A stretch of 64,000 nucleotides of DNA. It comes from Tausonia pullulans. Lineage: Eukaryota; Basidiomycota; Tremellomycetes; Cystofilobasidiales; Mrakiaceae. The DNA is taken from positions 1,488,001 to 1,552,000 of the forward strand of contig OX637623.1 of assembly GCA_951802195.1 (NCBI GenBank), read 5' to 3'. Positions 43,529 through 55,550 of this stretch are shown one piece after another. The translations under genes and the position numbers were made by a program. A model generated the notes under the pieces. The model made no database searches. It worked only from the letters and a program-made list of their open reading frames with translations, and had not been told where the DNA came from. Within the stretch, counting starts at the first letter, position 1. The number at the start of each line of letters is the position of its first letter.

Positions 43529-45933
43529 TTACTCCTCCATCGTGGCACCAGCAGCAGCGGGGGCAGCAGCACCGGCAGTCGGCTGGAGGACGCACCTATC
43601 GCGTCAGCCCAAGCAAACAGAGAGAAAGGGCAGGGCAAGAAGGCACACGCACCGTCTTCATGAACGCCTCCAGCTGGGCATCGAGCCCTTCCTGATCGAC
43701 GGGGCCACGCTTCTCCTTCGAAGGACCAGACGCTCCGCCGCGCCCGCCTCCGCGGCCACCACGACCACCACCTCGAGTCGGCCGGTCGGGGCGAGGCTCA
43801 CGGGGGCCGGAGGAGGAAGACGTCGAGGTGGACGACGGGCGGGGGTCGCGAGGCTTGCGGTCGCGCTCGCTAAAGAGGGCAGAGCAAGAGAGGGAGGGAG
43901 TCAGATGGGAAGACGACTGGAAAGAGAAGGGTGTAAAGGAGGCAACTGACGTCTCTCCAACAACACCACCAAGCCGACCAAGGAGCGGGAAGCCGGCACC
44001 GCTCCCCGAGCCCTTGTTGCCACCAAGACCCGAGGTCCGCGGGAGGTGGATGGGAGAAAATGAAATCCTAATTTCCTGGCCTGTTAAGCCACCCGAAAGG
44101 AAGATATCAATGGCCCGTGTCGACGAGGAAGAGGTAGGCGATTGTGGGCCTGACCCTTGGCCTTCTGACCATCGCACTTGTCGCGAGCGAGCTTGGCCTC
44201 GCTGACGCTTGAAAAGGTGACATGAGCCACACCGGTCGAGCGACCCGAGCGGTCGTACTATTGTCAAAGGCGTCAGCTTGATATGCAATACAGAGAGAAT
44301 GAGAGCGAGGTAAGAGACTCGCCTGAAGGAATGCGGTAAAGAGAGCGAGTGCAAGTAGGGGTCATCTCAGAGGGTGTTCTTCCACGGGATGTTGAGAGGA
44401 GGGAGGGGAGGAGGGAGGAGGGGAGGGGAGGGGAGGGGAGGGGAGGGAGCAAATGTGTCTGGATGGCGAGGGCTGCGGCGATTGAGCGTCAGGCAGGCAA
44501 CAAGAGGATGAGCGCTGGAAACGACTCACGAAACCTCGCTGGCACCTCAAGCGAAACATAAGGCAAGAGACAGGAAAAGAGAGCGAGAAGAGAGTTCGAG
44601 CATACGCTGCGAGAGCTCCTACTAAAGTTGTGAACAGGATTCCATGTCAGTCTTGAGGGGGTCCTGATGCGCGAAAGGAAGGAGCTCGTACCTAGGCAGA
44701 ACGCCTCATGAATCTAGAGTCAGATGAGAGGATTCATTCGCTCGCACAGGTACCACAATCTCGCGAAAGGGCGAGACGGCAGCCTCTGAATTAGCGAGGT
44801 CGTTTCTGGACGGTACAGCGTCAACATCAGCGGCAGCCATGAAAGGGTCTCGAAAGGGAGGAAAGAACTCACCAGATCCTCGCCTGGGCGATGCAAGTAG
44901 ACGCATAGCGAGCGACCATTCCAAGGGCCACTACCACCACGGAGGGAAGACGAGCGGCCCGAGGAAGCATGGACGGCGGCCCTCCTCGCGTCTTTGGGGA
45001 GGACCAAGATCGGCGCCCAAAGTGGAACGGAAAAAGGACCAGGATGCGAAAGTTGATACGAGGGTGAGTCAAGTTGTTCTTACTTTGATTGTAGGGCCCT
45101 CGACGATGGTGCCGGCCTGAGAGAAGATGCGCTGATGGACAAAGGCCGACGCGTCAGCCAAACCCCGTGCGAGCGCCTCCTTTCCTCTCCAGACAAGAAT
45201 ACCAACCTTGAGGTCGTCCGTGCCGATCTCGTAGTGGAGATTCTCAATCAGGATGCGAGAGGTAGGCCCGCTGGCGACTGTGGGGGCGCCTCCGGCCGGC
45301 CGGCCGCCCTCGCGTCGGTCAGAGCTGTAGAGGTCGTGCTTCCACGAGTTGTTGATAGCATCAGGGGGAGGGCGCTGGACGAAAGGAACCGTCAAGGCCG
45401 GTCAACAAGTGTCGGGTAGAAGCAGGCCATCGTGGAACGGAGAAGAGACGCGAGAGACGGAGCGGGCGAGAAAGGCATCCTCCCAGGCTCTCCTTCCTCC
45501 CCCCCCCCCCCCCGAACGCGTCCGACCTGTCTCGCCGTGGCCCTGAACCAGGAGGGACCAAAGAGAGCCAGCAAAGCCACGAAGCCTCCGGTCGAAGAGG
45601 ACGGCTTGGGACGGGCTTTGCGTCGGCCGACCCAAGGGGCGAGGCGAGGGCGAAACGACGAGGCACGCGGACCCGTTCGCTCCCAAACGATCGCCGGCCG
45701 GCCGAACATGCTTACAGCTCGCCGCCCATTCTCCCGCTGGGCCGCAAGCATCCAGCCAACGAGCAGCTACTCACGACGTAGGGAGAGACGGGCTTCGAGC
45801 TGGACGCCGAGCGGGTTGCCCCACCGCGGCCGCCGGCTCCTCGTCCTCCTCCTCCTCCGCCGCGGGGGCGGGTCTGCTGGGAGGTCTTCTTGTCCTTGGC
45901 GGCAAGGTCATCGAGCGACATGTCAACGTCCAT
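43529..45933 (-). CDS. YRA1: ALY/REF-type mRNA export adaptor (Yra1/Mlo3)
   Basis: Nuclear RNA-binding adaptor linking TREX to the export receptor. Start at 45933 (MDVDMSLDDLAAKDKKTSQQ), a short acidic UAP56-binding-like motif, followed by an RG-rich segment (RGGGGGGRGAGGRGG). RRM: RILIENLHYEIGTDDLK (RNP2), RIFSQAGTIVEGPTIK, YDRSGRSTGVAHVTF (RNP1), AKLARDKCDGQ. Then a second RGG region (GGGRGGRGGGRGG) and the C-terminal REF box (VDQEGLDAQLEAFMKT). The last exon reads [17 protein letters not shown], stop TAA 43529-43531. An 826-nt intron (44258-45083) splits the RRM between GPTIK and YDRSG, and the intron after exon 1 is about 400 nt. Both are far longer than other introns here. Divergent from AFI1 across 215 bp. 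Confidence 0.93.
44390..44449. repeat. GGGGA-type purine repeat inside the long ALY intron
   Basis: Units of GGGAGG and GGGGA at about 44397-44448, a near-pure purine tract on the plus strand. On the ALY mRNA strand it is CCCCT-type pyrimidine sequence, about 140-190 nt before the intron's 3' splice site. Confidence 0.8.
45499..45513 (+). repeat. C15 homopolymer in the first ALY intron
   Basis: Fifteen C on the plus strand, G15 on the ALY mRNA strand, inside the roughly 400-nt first intron. Confidence 0.85.
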
Positions 45934-46148
45934 GGCTGGCTGGCTGGGGGATGGGTCGGTGAGTGCGTGGGCTGGAGGGTGTTGCGGTTGGCGGGGTCCG
46001 AAGGAAGAAGAGAGCGTCCGACGGCACACGGCGGAGGCGGCGGCGGGCCTCGCCGGGGGCAGCGACCACCCTGCGCTCGCGCCCCCTTGACCACCAACCA
46101 CGCCCACAATCACGGCTCGCCTCTCCAGGTCATCCTTCTCCCAGGCCG
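45934..46148. promoter_or_regulatory. Compact bidirectional promoter, ALY/AFI1
   Basis: Only 215 bp separate the two start codons. GC-rich throughout, with no TATA-like element visible. Both 5' leaders must be short or overlap. Confidence 0.55.
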
Positions 46149-49100
46149 ATGGACGGCCCAGCAGGCAGGCTCGGCAACCATGCCGCCTATATCCTCGCCG
46201 CGACGTTCGACATCGACGAGGGCGCGTCGCTCACTCATCAGTACCCGTACCCGACCGGGACCGACGAGCAGTGAGTGTCGGCCGGCCCTGCCTGGGCTGC
46301 CATGGGCGAGAGGCCGCTGTGTCTTCATCTCCGGGGCTCTGGGGCAGTGGTCGTCGTCGCCCGACCGCTCGCCAGCTGTCTGACCCCTGCCGCACCGACT
46401 CCCCCTCCCAGCGTCCTCGCCGACCTCATGCTTCCGGACGGCGCGCATCTCCGGGACCAGGACTGGACGATCTTCTACCTCAACCAGGTGCCCTCCAACA
46501 CCGTCAAGCCCCCGCTGCTCCTCGACGCAGATGCCGGCACCTCCGCCGACGAGGGAGACGCTGACGGAGCCCGCGCCAACGTCCGCCCTTCGCTCGAGTG
46601 GTCCGCGTCCCGACGCGTCGAGGGTGATGACAAGGGCAAGGACAGGGAGGAGCTCTTCTACGTGATCAACTGCGTCAAGATGAAAAAGGACACGACGCTG
46701 AGACGGTGAGCAGTGTGCCCAATCACACACACACTCTCTCTCTCTCTTTCTGTCATGCTGTTCTCCCCATGCCCATGGAAGAACCGCCCGGCTGACGGCG
46801 CGTTCGGTCGTCGCTCTCTCTCCAGCGGCGCCTCTGTGCACGCTCTGGCCTTGTGCACGCCTCATCCGTTCATCACCATGTACAAGGTGCGCTAAGGCGC
46901 ATGACGAGACGAGACTCAGCATTCTTTCCGAGCTTTAGATCTGATGGCCCTCTCCCCGCAGCCCCTTATCGCGCATGCCCTCGAGCAGTACTTCCGGCTT
47001 CCGACGGCGCTCGTGGTCAAGGAGCTCTTTGACCGACTCAACGCGCTCGATACGTCGAGGATCCCTTCGCTTTCCCGCAACGAGCGGCTTATCCTCCGGG
47101 CGAGCGAGGCCTCGGATCTTTTCAGTGACCGGATCCCCGCCGAGGCTTCGGATCCCATGGGCACGACGCTCGACGTCTCGGACGCCGAGATCGCCGGTTG
47201 GAAGACCCCGAAGTCAACCGCCACGTCTGGCGCGACGTTTGGCGAGATGACGGGCAACCCGTCGGGGCCTCCTCCACCGATACCGTCCTCCTCCTCGACG
47301 ACACCCCCCTCTCGCTCGAACACATTCACCGACGCCGCGGCGGCAGCTGGTGCGCCGTCTTGTTCCTCCCCCCCTCGATCCATCAGCATCCGCAGCTCCC
47401 CCTCCCTCCAGTCCCTCTCTGCCGAGGTTGTCTCTCTACGACCGCCATCATCGGCCGGTCCCTCGCGGTCGTCGACGCCAGCGTGGAGCGTTTCGGACAT
47501 ACCTCCGCCTCCCTTACCAAGTCTCCCTCCCTTGAACACTGCCGACACAAGACGATCTTCCCCAAGCCGGACATCGACGTTTTCCCGTCGAAAGACTTCG
47601 TCTGCCTCGTCTATCGGCCAGCCGGGTTCCCCGCCTCGACTCCTTCGGTCTGCGTCGTCGCCCATAGACGTCCCGCAGATGTTATCGGCGAGCACTTTGA
47701 GCACCAGCTCCAAAATCGACTACCACGGCCACAAGTCAAACTACGCCAAGGCGTTCGGCGCTCGCCCGACCGATACCCACTTCTTCGATTGCACTGCCTG
47801 GTGGCCCGACCGACAGCTCGCGCGGGCCGAGGCGTGGTACAAGAAACAGCAGAAGTTGGCCGCTGACAAAACGGTCCGTGACGCCAAGTCAGTCGCGAGG
47901 GGGGAGAAACCGTCGCCGCCGTTGCCGTGGGTGGACTTGCCGCCGGAGGAGGACCAGGAGTTGGAGCTCGACCCGCGGCCGAGCAAGAAGAACATCCCGC
48001 CGGAGTCGGGGTTTCTCATGCGGCTGCCGCTGTCGTCGTTCGACGAGGAGGTTGGGCCAGAGGTGAGCAAGCCTCGGTACAAACTTGTCTCCCCTGATCC
48101 TCCCCACTGATCTTGCGCTTCTCCTACTTCTCAGTACTCCGTCAAGGATCTAGTCCTGATGTTCTCCCCGCAAAACCCTGTCCCCTTCTCCCCTCCTTTC
48201 ATTCCCTCTCTCCACACGTCCGGCCCGTTCACGAATCCAATCATTCTTCTCATCAACGCCCTCCTCACTCAGCGACGTATTATCTTCCTTGGCCACGAGA
48301 AGCCTGCGTCCGTCGTCGCAGGATCGGTCCTTGCCGCCTGCGCGCTCGGCTCTGGTGGCGGGTCGGTCCTCCGTGGATTCACGGAGCGAGCGTTCCCGTA
48401 CGCTAACCTCGCGGGTCTCGATGTGCTCAAGCAGGTGCCGGGCTACATTGCAGGCGTGACAAACCCAAGGTTCGAGGATCTCTCGAGCCGGTGGGACGTC
48501 ATCTGCAACATCCAGACGGGGCGCATCACCGTTTCGAAGGACATCAAGCCCGATCCGTGGACGATCCCGACGCCTGTCCTCCATGTGGCGTCGGCTTTTT
48601 CACAATCGGCGGCGCACCCTCTGCCTCCGCTCTCGAGCACATCGGCGCCGGCGGCCTCTGCGACCGGCGGCCTCGGATCTCCGACCGAGTCGTCTGTGGG
48701 TGGGGACGACAACCCGGCGTTCAGCGAGTCAAGCCTTGTCCGACAGGCCACTCCGAATTTCGGCGAGGACGTCGTTGGATCTCTTGCCGGCGGAGGTGGC
48801 AACAGCGACGCCGCGAGCATCTACGAGGGTGCCGCGGGAAACTCCGTCTTAGCGTCGTCGACGTCGTCCAAGGGAAGGCAGCAGCGGAGCGACTCATCGG
48901 CGAGCAATATGTCGTCTGGCAAGGGCGAGTGGGCGACTCGAGGCATCGACACGGACGCCGTCTTCATGGATGAGGTGAGTCGGTGCCTTCCTTTTTACAG
49001 TGCTGCTCCTGCTGAACAAATCTTGTCCACCCGTAGATCATCTCACTCGCCTTCTCTCATTGCTCCGAGGCCAACCTTCGCTTCCGGTTCACCGAGTACA

Positions 49101-50212
49101 TCCAGCGCTTCATCCGCCTCGCTGCCCGCTACGAGGAGGAGACATACGGCCCGATCCCTGCCGAGCTCAAGATCTGGCACCCGCCGCAGGCGTTCAACCG
49201 GTCCACGGGCACACTTGGGTCCGGGGCTGTTCTGCTCGAAGGGGAGACCCACCTCGGCGAGGAAGGCGGCGTCGTGCAAAACTCGTCCTCCTCAGCAGTC
49301 ACCGAGTCCCGTCGTCGCAACTCAGACCAAACGACGGCTCCGTCCTCCTCGGTGGCCAAGTCTCGCCGCGAGAGCGATGGTTCCTCTACCCCTGGCAATG
49401 CCAGTGGTGCCCTCGGCGGAAGCTTTGGCCCCGCAGGTCTACCCTGGCCTGCCTCCGAGCGCCGACACGTTCGGGAGCTTGTAGGCCTCAATGGTGTCAA
49501 GCGAATCGAGGGCTGGAGGTCGTCAAAGAGCTATGAGCTCTGGCGAGAGGACTTCCAGCACCACCTCCGTACGAGAGAGATCCAGTTTGACCTGCCGCAT
49601 CAGCTCGCGAGGTTAAGGGGCGCGAGAAGCATTCCGGACGAGGAGATCAAGGCCATCTTTACGGCCCTCGCCGAGTCGGTCGTCACATACGAGGCGGCAT
49701 GCGAGGTGGGGCCAATGAACCCTTCGACTGCTTAGTATATCCATGAGGGCTGGCTGACACTTTGCCACTCCCTCCCCCCTCCCCCCCCCTCTGAAGGTCC
49801 TCGCCCTCACCCCACTCAGCTCTGGAGGCCTCACACCCTTCGCCTTCGGTCTCTTCCATCCTTTAATCGAAGTCAAGGCCGCCACGCTCGACTTTTTCGA
49901 CTACCTCTCTGACTCACAGGCGGTGCGTCCCCTTACTCCGTCCCTCCTTTCTTTCCCTGTCTCTCGCTGACTTCTCGCTCTTTCCCCTCCCAGATCGGCA
50001 AAAAATTCCTCTCGGCCCTGCCGTACTACCAGCGACTCGCCTACACCCGCCTCTCGGAGGAGCGCGCTCGAGCGGACGAACAGTACGACTACGAGCAGAG
50101 GCAGCAACAGGCGACTCGCAGGGCGCAGCAGCAGCAGCAGAACGCCATGATACCGAAGATGAGGGAACTCAATGGGTTGGGAGTCCATGGGGTCGAGTAC
50201 CCTCGGGCATGA
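46149..50212 (+). CDS. AFI1: Afi1-type DENN-domain protein (Arf3-interacting, polarity)
   Basis: Adaptor that recruits Arf3/Arf6-type GTPase to the cortex and maintains polarity. Start ATG 46149 (MDGPAGRLGNHAAYILAATF). The N-terminal Afi1 docking region reads DIDEGASLTHQYPYP, VLADLMLPDGAHLRDQDWTI, FYLNQ, ELFYVINCVKMKKD, VHALALCTPHPFITMYKPLI. A long Ser/Pro-rich linker (about 47220-47700) follows. Then the DENN/SPA core: YSVKDLVLMFSPQNP, GPFTNPIILLINALLTQRRI, IFLGHEKPASVVAGSVLAA, FPYANLAGLDVLKQVPGYI, AGVTNPRFEDLSSRWDVIC. The C-terminal part (IISLAFSHCSEANLRFRFTE, YIQRFIRLAARY, HPLIEVKAATLDFFDYL) ends in a Gln/Arg-rich helix. Eight introns with good ends. Stop 50210-50212. Confidence 0.9.
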
Positions 50213-50357
50213 ATGAGTCTTTCGCTTGATCGCGTGCAGAGCCCAGAGACACTCGTTACGCAAGTCCATTGAATCTTTTGCGGTTCCGACCGAAAAAAAA
50301 AAAGAGATTGGAAACTTTGATTGAGAGAAGAGATATATGGTCGCCATACCCCTCCTT

Positions 50358-53084
50358 TCAAGCGGCAGGCTTGAGCTGGACAGTGTCCGTCGTCGTTTTG
50401 ATGCGGCCCTCGATCTTGACGTCCTGCTCGCGGTGTCCAACGATGTGTCAGCAAGATTCAAGAGCAGAGAGGAGGAGAGTGGACGACGAACCAGAGGCGT
50501 ATTGACCTTGACCCAGGCGGAGAAGACCTCGTCCTGAGAACCGAGCGTCGGAGGAGCAACCTTTGGGGCGTTGGCGATGATGGCGTCACCACCTGGAAGA
50601 CAGCGCGGGGTCAACAGGTCAAGCAGAGAGTGCGAGGGAGAGAGGAAGCGCGGCACGAACCAGTGGCGATAAAGTCGAGCGTCGCCATCTTGTCTGAAGG
50701 GGTGATGTGACAAGCAGCGATGGTCAGTCTGACATCATGGAGATCGAGATTAAGAACCACCCACAGGTCTTGGAAAGAACGAGATTCTCGCCGTTGAGCT
50801 TAAGCGAGATGAGGCGGCTAAGAATCGAAGCGTCAGAACAAAAAACCTTTCAGCTTTAGACAGAGAGCGAGGGACCCACCTTCCGATGGGATTGTTAGGA
50901 TTGTGGATCGCCTCGATGCCCTTGGAGACCTGGATCGTCGACGTGATGAGGACGCCGGCCGAGTTAACCTTGCTGAAGACGCCCTCGAACAGGGCCCAAA
51001 TTTGCTCGCCGGTGAGCGAGACGTCGACGACGGACTGCACCACGGGAAAATCGTCAGCAGGAGACACATCGGGACACAGTAGCAGGGATGTTGCATTCAC
51101 GTTGCCGAAGGGGAACGCCGTAAGGACCGATCCTTGGGTGATATCCGGAGCCTCAATTGTTGCCCGAATGCCCCCCGAATTGTGCATTGCGAAATCGACC
51201 TGCCCCGCTCGGCTAGCGAGCATCGAGTCCGTTACGGCGTTGCCAAGCGTGCATTCCTGAGTCCTGCAGAGCAGCTGATCGAGGTCCGTGGCGGTCCGAC
51301 CGATGACGACCTTGCCGAACTCGTCGAACGGCTTGCGCCACTCGGTGACTTGTTTCTGGAACTTGGTGTCCTGCTTGACGGTTGCGTCGAGGATGTCTGC
51401 AGGAGAGTGGGAGGGCTGTGAGACTTGATTCGGGCGACAGTCGAGAGACGGACGCACGAGGAGTACCGGTGGTGGCAAGGACCTTGCCCGAGTCTTTCTC
51501 GAACGCAATCTCAATCTCACCCAGGTGCTGACCCCAGCGGTAAGCGGTGACCTTGAGGAAAGTTCTCGATTAGTTGAAGAAAAAACATGTGGGTAAGCGC
51601 CCGAGCCAGCCAGGCAGTATTCACAATGAAGACTTCCTCGCCATCGAGATTCTTGACAATCGTCGGGTACTTGCCCTGAGCGTACGACATATTGCCGAGC
51701 GGGGTGTGTGAGTGTCCACCGATGATGAGGTGGAGGTTGCGCGAGTTCTGAGCGAGCTTGATGTCCTCGTCGTAGCCGATGTGAGTGAGCGCGACGACAC
51801 GCTTGACCTTGGACTTGCCCTTGGAGTTGCCTTTGAGGAGCCGGTCGACCGTCTCTTGGACACCGAGGACTGGGGAGAACGTCGTCCCGTTGCCTGGTTT
51901 GGAGATGTCTGGCGTGGATTCGGTCGTGACGGCGACGATGGCGAGGTCGTGCTTGGGGACGATAAGGAAAGGCTTGAGTTGCTTCTGGAGGGGCTTATAC
52001 GTCGACTTCACGTTGGTGGAGATCTGAGAAGCCAGCGCCTGCATCAGCACTAGGCCATGATCCGTCAATTTGGGAAGAAGCCCACCGTCGGGAATGTGAG
52101 GTTGTTGAGGAAATCGGCGAGAAGCTCGTCGCCTCCGTCGAACTCGTGGTTTCCGAGCGTGAAAGCGGTGAAGCCCATCTGATTGAGCGTCTCGGAGATC
52201 TTCCAGCCCTTGTAGAAGGTCTGCGTGTCCAGATGGGAGGGCAGTAAGTTGAGTCAATCGCAGATGTCTCCGCCGCCACCGCTCATCGGACGAAGAGGAT
52301 CAAAACCCACGTAGAAGAGAGTCTGTACACCATTGGGCCACAGTCAGCTACGCTCTTGAAAAAGACAACTGCCCTAATACTCACTCCCTGGAACTCGTCT
52401 CCGGCGTTGAGAAAGAGCGAGTGCTTGACGCGCTTCCGGATCTCTTTGACCTTGGTCAGCACACGGGCGTAACCGCCGAAGCAAGCGGTCATCGGTAGGC
52501 CCGTCGTCGTGTTGAAGGAGCAGTCGATACCGGACGAGCGGAACTGGTCAAGATGGGCGTCTGAAAGTTGGGCGAGTGGAGGCAGAGGGAATTAAGGAAC
52601 GTGTTTCGGGATCCTAATCTGTGGGGGGAGCTGTGGTGAGATCGAGAGTTAAAGGAAGGCACTCACGGACATCATTGATGTCTGAGTATCGGGGCAAGCA
52701 GAGAGGACGAGGAAATTCAGCAATAAGACAGACTAGAGTGGCCACTATCGTCCAAAAATCCAACGCACGAAGGAAGGACACGTTCTGGGGGGAGGATGAA
52801 ACGTGGACGGTCCAGTTAGCTAGCTTCCTTGCTGGGTCGGATCTGGCACCCGCTCGCTCGCCTTCGCCACTCACGTGCGTCTGGGGCAATTTGCTCTTAT
52901 ATCCACCGTCGTTGTCCCTCCTGCCGAGGAAAGACGAGTCGGCGAGGCTCCTCGAGACAAGATGAACTGGCTCGAGCGAGGTGGGGTGCTCGCGCTCCGC
53001 GAGGCGGTTGAGGCTGCTTTCCCCGGATGCAGAGGCAGCCGCGACGGACGAGAGAAGGAGGGCCGCGAACGGGGGCAGAATCAT
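50358..53084 (-). CDS. Secreted 5'-nucleotidase family protein (UshA/CD73-type)
   Basis: Metallophosphoesterase hydrolysing 5'-nucleotides or related phosphoesters outside the cell. Start at 53084 with a clear signal peptide (MILPPFAALLLSSVAAASAS). Metal-binding motifs in order: DINDVHAHLDQF (rebuilt across an intron near 52560-52665), GDEFQGTLFYT, GNHEFDGG, THIGYDEDIKLA, GGHSHTPLG. C-terminal nucleotidase domain: CRTQECTLGNAVTDSML, DFAMHNSGGIRATI, QGSVLTAFPFGN, LTGEQIWALFEG, DKMATLDFIATGGD. Ends DTVQLKPAA, stop TGA 50358-50360. No GPI signal seen. About eleven exons. The C-terminal substrate pocket (FATGGD-like) is intact. Confidence 0.93.
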
Positions 53085-53948
53085 CTCGCAGGGTGGGAAA
53101 GAGGTGGGTGGGTGTTAGTTGACAGGGAAGAGAGAGAAAAAAAAAAAGCGAGAGAAAGCAAAAGGGCAGGTAAGATCTGGTGAAGTGTCAAGCCGTTGAG
53201 TCGGAGGAGATCTGCGCGAACTTCGACGGAATCAGCTCGCCTGTGATATGCACGCGTGGACCCGGCTGGACTGAGACCGGATCTCTTGGCGCTTCGTTAG
53301 CACCAGAGGGAGATTCGGAGAGTTCATTACTGGGCACACAGAGGGGCCAAGAGGAAGGAAGGAAGAGGGGTGGCAGCCAAATTTCTGAGATTCCAGCTGC
53401 ACGTTCAAGGAAGAAGGAGGTAAACGAAGGCCCAAGTTGCGGGCGGGGGGGGGGCAGGAGGGCTAGTCACATACATGCGCGCGTTACGCAATCACCGAGG
53501 GGGGGATGCAGGGCAGAGCACGCTGGAAAGAATGGCAAAACGCTGAGGCGGGCTGAGAACGTCGATCATGCATCATCCGACTCCGCCAACAGGGCGGTGT
53601 CCGTTCTCTTGGGACCTTCTTCGACCATGTGTTCCCCGCCTCACTTTGCTCGCGGTCAGTCGGTCGGTTGACACCGATAAGGAAACGGTAAGGTGGAGAA
53701 AGAATAAGACTCGGCCGAGGACGATAAACAAAGAGAGAAAGAGAGTAGACATGAAGCCGATGGACAGATATGGGGGTGACCAGCCAAGGAACACTGGTGG
53801 ATTCTCTGACCCCTTGCTCGCCCGATGACATGAGATTCCCCTCCTCTTTCAACTAACCTCGAAGAATAGGGCGAGGACCTCGCAATTCGTTCAGAATAGC
53901 AGGGGGGACCAGGAGAGAAAGAGAGAGGGGATGAGTACGCGCGAACCA
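53085..53948. other. Intergenic, 860 bp, between two minus-strand genes
   Basis: Upstream of the nucleotidase and downstream of PLP1. Rich in AG (A11 at about 53136-53146) and G-runs near 53440-53454. No gene or RNA recognised. Confidence 0.45.
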
Positions 53949-55122
53949 TCATCGATCATCACCATTCTCGCTGCCACTGTCATCGCCCGCCCGCCCCTGC
54001 CTGATCTTCCTTGCACCTCCACTGGGGCCTCCTCGGCTTGAAAATGTTGTATTGGTGAAATTGAAGTTGGGCGTCTGCTGCTGGCCGGGGAGGACGTCTC
54101 CCGGCTTGGGGATGACGCCTGAAAAGAAGGAAGTCGGCGTCGGAGACAGAGCCGGATCTTCATCGCCCAGGCACACGCACCAGAGTGTTTCAATCGCAGC
54201 TCGAGCGTGCCCGTCTTGAAATCATCCTCCTTCCCCTCGACGGGAGAAAAGTCCTCGAACCCAACGATCCTGGGAAATCGCCGTGGGGTCAGATGCGGGT
54301 TCCTCGCTCGCGTGTCCCAACCACTCACTTGTCCTTGGCTGCGCCTCCGACGAAGCAGATGACGCAGGGAAGAACCTTGACCTGCATCTTCTCAACGAGC
54401 CAGGGAGCGTTGGAGACATCCACCTTGAGGAAGAGCGTTGCTTGATGCAAGGGTGCGAGCGCCTGCGGAACGCGCGACACGTCAGCCTGAGAAAACAGGC
54501 CAGAGCTATATACATAGAAGAAAAAAAAAAAGAGACGGCAACGGACCTCGAGATGCTTGTCCATGATCTTGCATCGACGAAAGTCGCGATGCGAAAAGTG
54601 GATCACGACGTATGACTCCTTCCTGTTCAGTCGGTCGAGAGAGGGAGAAGGGCAGATGTCAGGCTTGCCATTCCCTCTCCTTACCATACGCACCAACCCG
54701 TCGAACGTACGAGGCCGTCGTGATGAGCTCCTTTTCGTTCTTGATCTCATTGTACCGGCCGTGGCCCGTCTGCTTCATGACGTTCATCCGGTCGGCCCTA
54801 GGATGCATCGTACTGTCAGTCCAGCCCGACCAGAGAGGGCGACGACACCCGCCAGCGCCAGCGACTCACTCCTCTCGGAGCTGGCGCATGCGCTCCTCGC
54901 GGAAGCCGCCCCAGTCAAAGTCCTCCTCCTCGGCCTCAAGCTGCTCAAGGAGCTCGCCGTCGGACGCGTCCCCTGAAGAGAGGGACGTGGCGGACGCGGA
55001 TCGTCGGAGGGGGAGCGCGGAGGGCACCGTCCGCGGGTTCGTGTCGAGACTGGGACGGACGTCAGCGCGACCTGAGCGACGAGGGCTCGGGCTCGGGCTC
55101 GGGCTCACCCATCGTCGGACAT
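53949..55122 (-). CDS. PLP1: Phosducin-like/TXNDC9 thioredoxin-fold protein (Plp1)
   Basis: Cytosolic co-chaperone of CCT for actin/tubulin folding. Start at 55122: MSDD in a 14-nt first coding exon, spliced to GLDTNPRTVPSALP. Then an acidic helix (SDGELLEQLEAEEEDFDWGG) and FREERMRQLREE, ADRMNVMKQTGHGRYNEIKN, EKELITTAS, the thioredoxin fold with ESYVVIHFSHRDFRRCKIMD, KHLEALAPLHQATLFLKVDV, WLVEKMQVKVLPCVICFVGG, DKIVGFEDF. The active-site CxxC is replaced by a single Cys (RRCKIMDKHL), as is normal in TXNDC9. C-terminal tail SGSENGDDR. Stop TGA 53949-53951. About six exons, no unusual features beyond the tiny first one. Confidence 0.9.
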
Positions 55123-55550
55123 GGTGAGAGCGTGCGGGTCGCGTCGTGGTTGCTGGCTGGCAGGCCCGAGGCGCGTCGTCTCCGCCGAGAGAGGGCGAGA
55201 GCGGCAGGGGGTCGCGGCGCGCGCGCGCGGACCGCCCCGCCTCGACGCACGGCATGCTGGACGGGCACGACGCAGGCGATGCCGAGTCGGTTGCTGTCTG
55301 TGCTGCCCTGGTCGCGCCACCGCTGTGCCCGGGCCTGCCTGTCTGTCCGTGGGTGCCCCCCCCCAGGCCCGGGTCTGGCTTCCCCACGGCCGCCGGCGTC
55401 GCTGAGGCGGGCAGCGGGCGGCGACTCGGTTGCCTGCAGCTGCTGACTCGCCGCGCATCGCGATTTCCTCGGCCAGTCGCTCCCCGACGGCCATCTCCAG
55501 ACGGCTAGCAACGACCCCTCGACCCCTCATCCAACACACCCCCTTCCACC
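55123..55550. promoter_or_regulatory. Divergent PLP1/AMPK-beta promoter
   Basis: 428 bp, very GC-rich (CG-rich blocks at 55215-55260). No TATA-like element or known site recognised. Confidence 0.45.
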
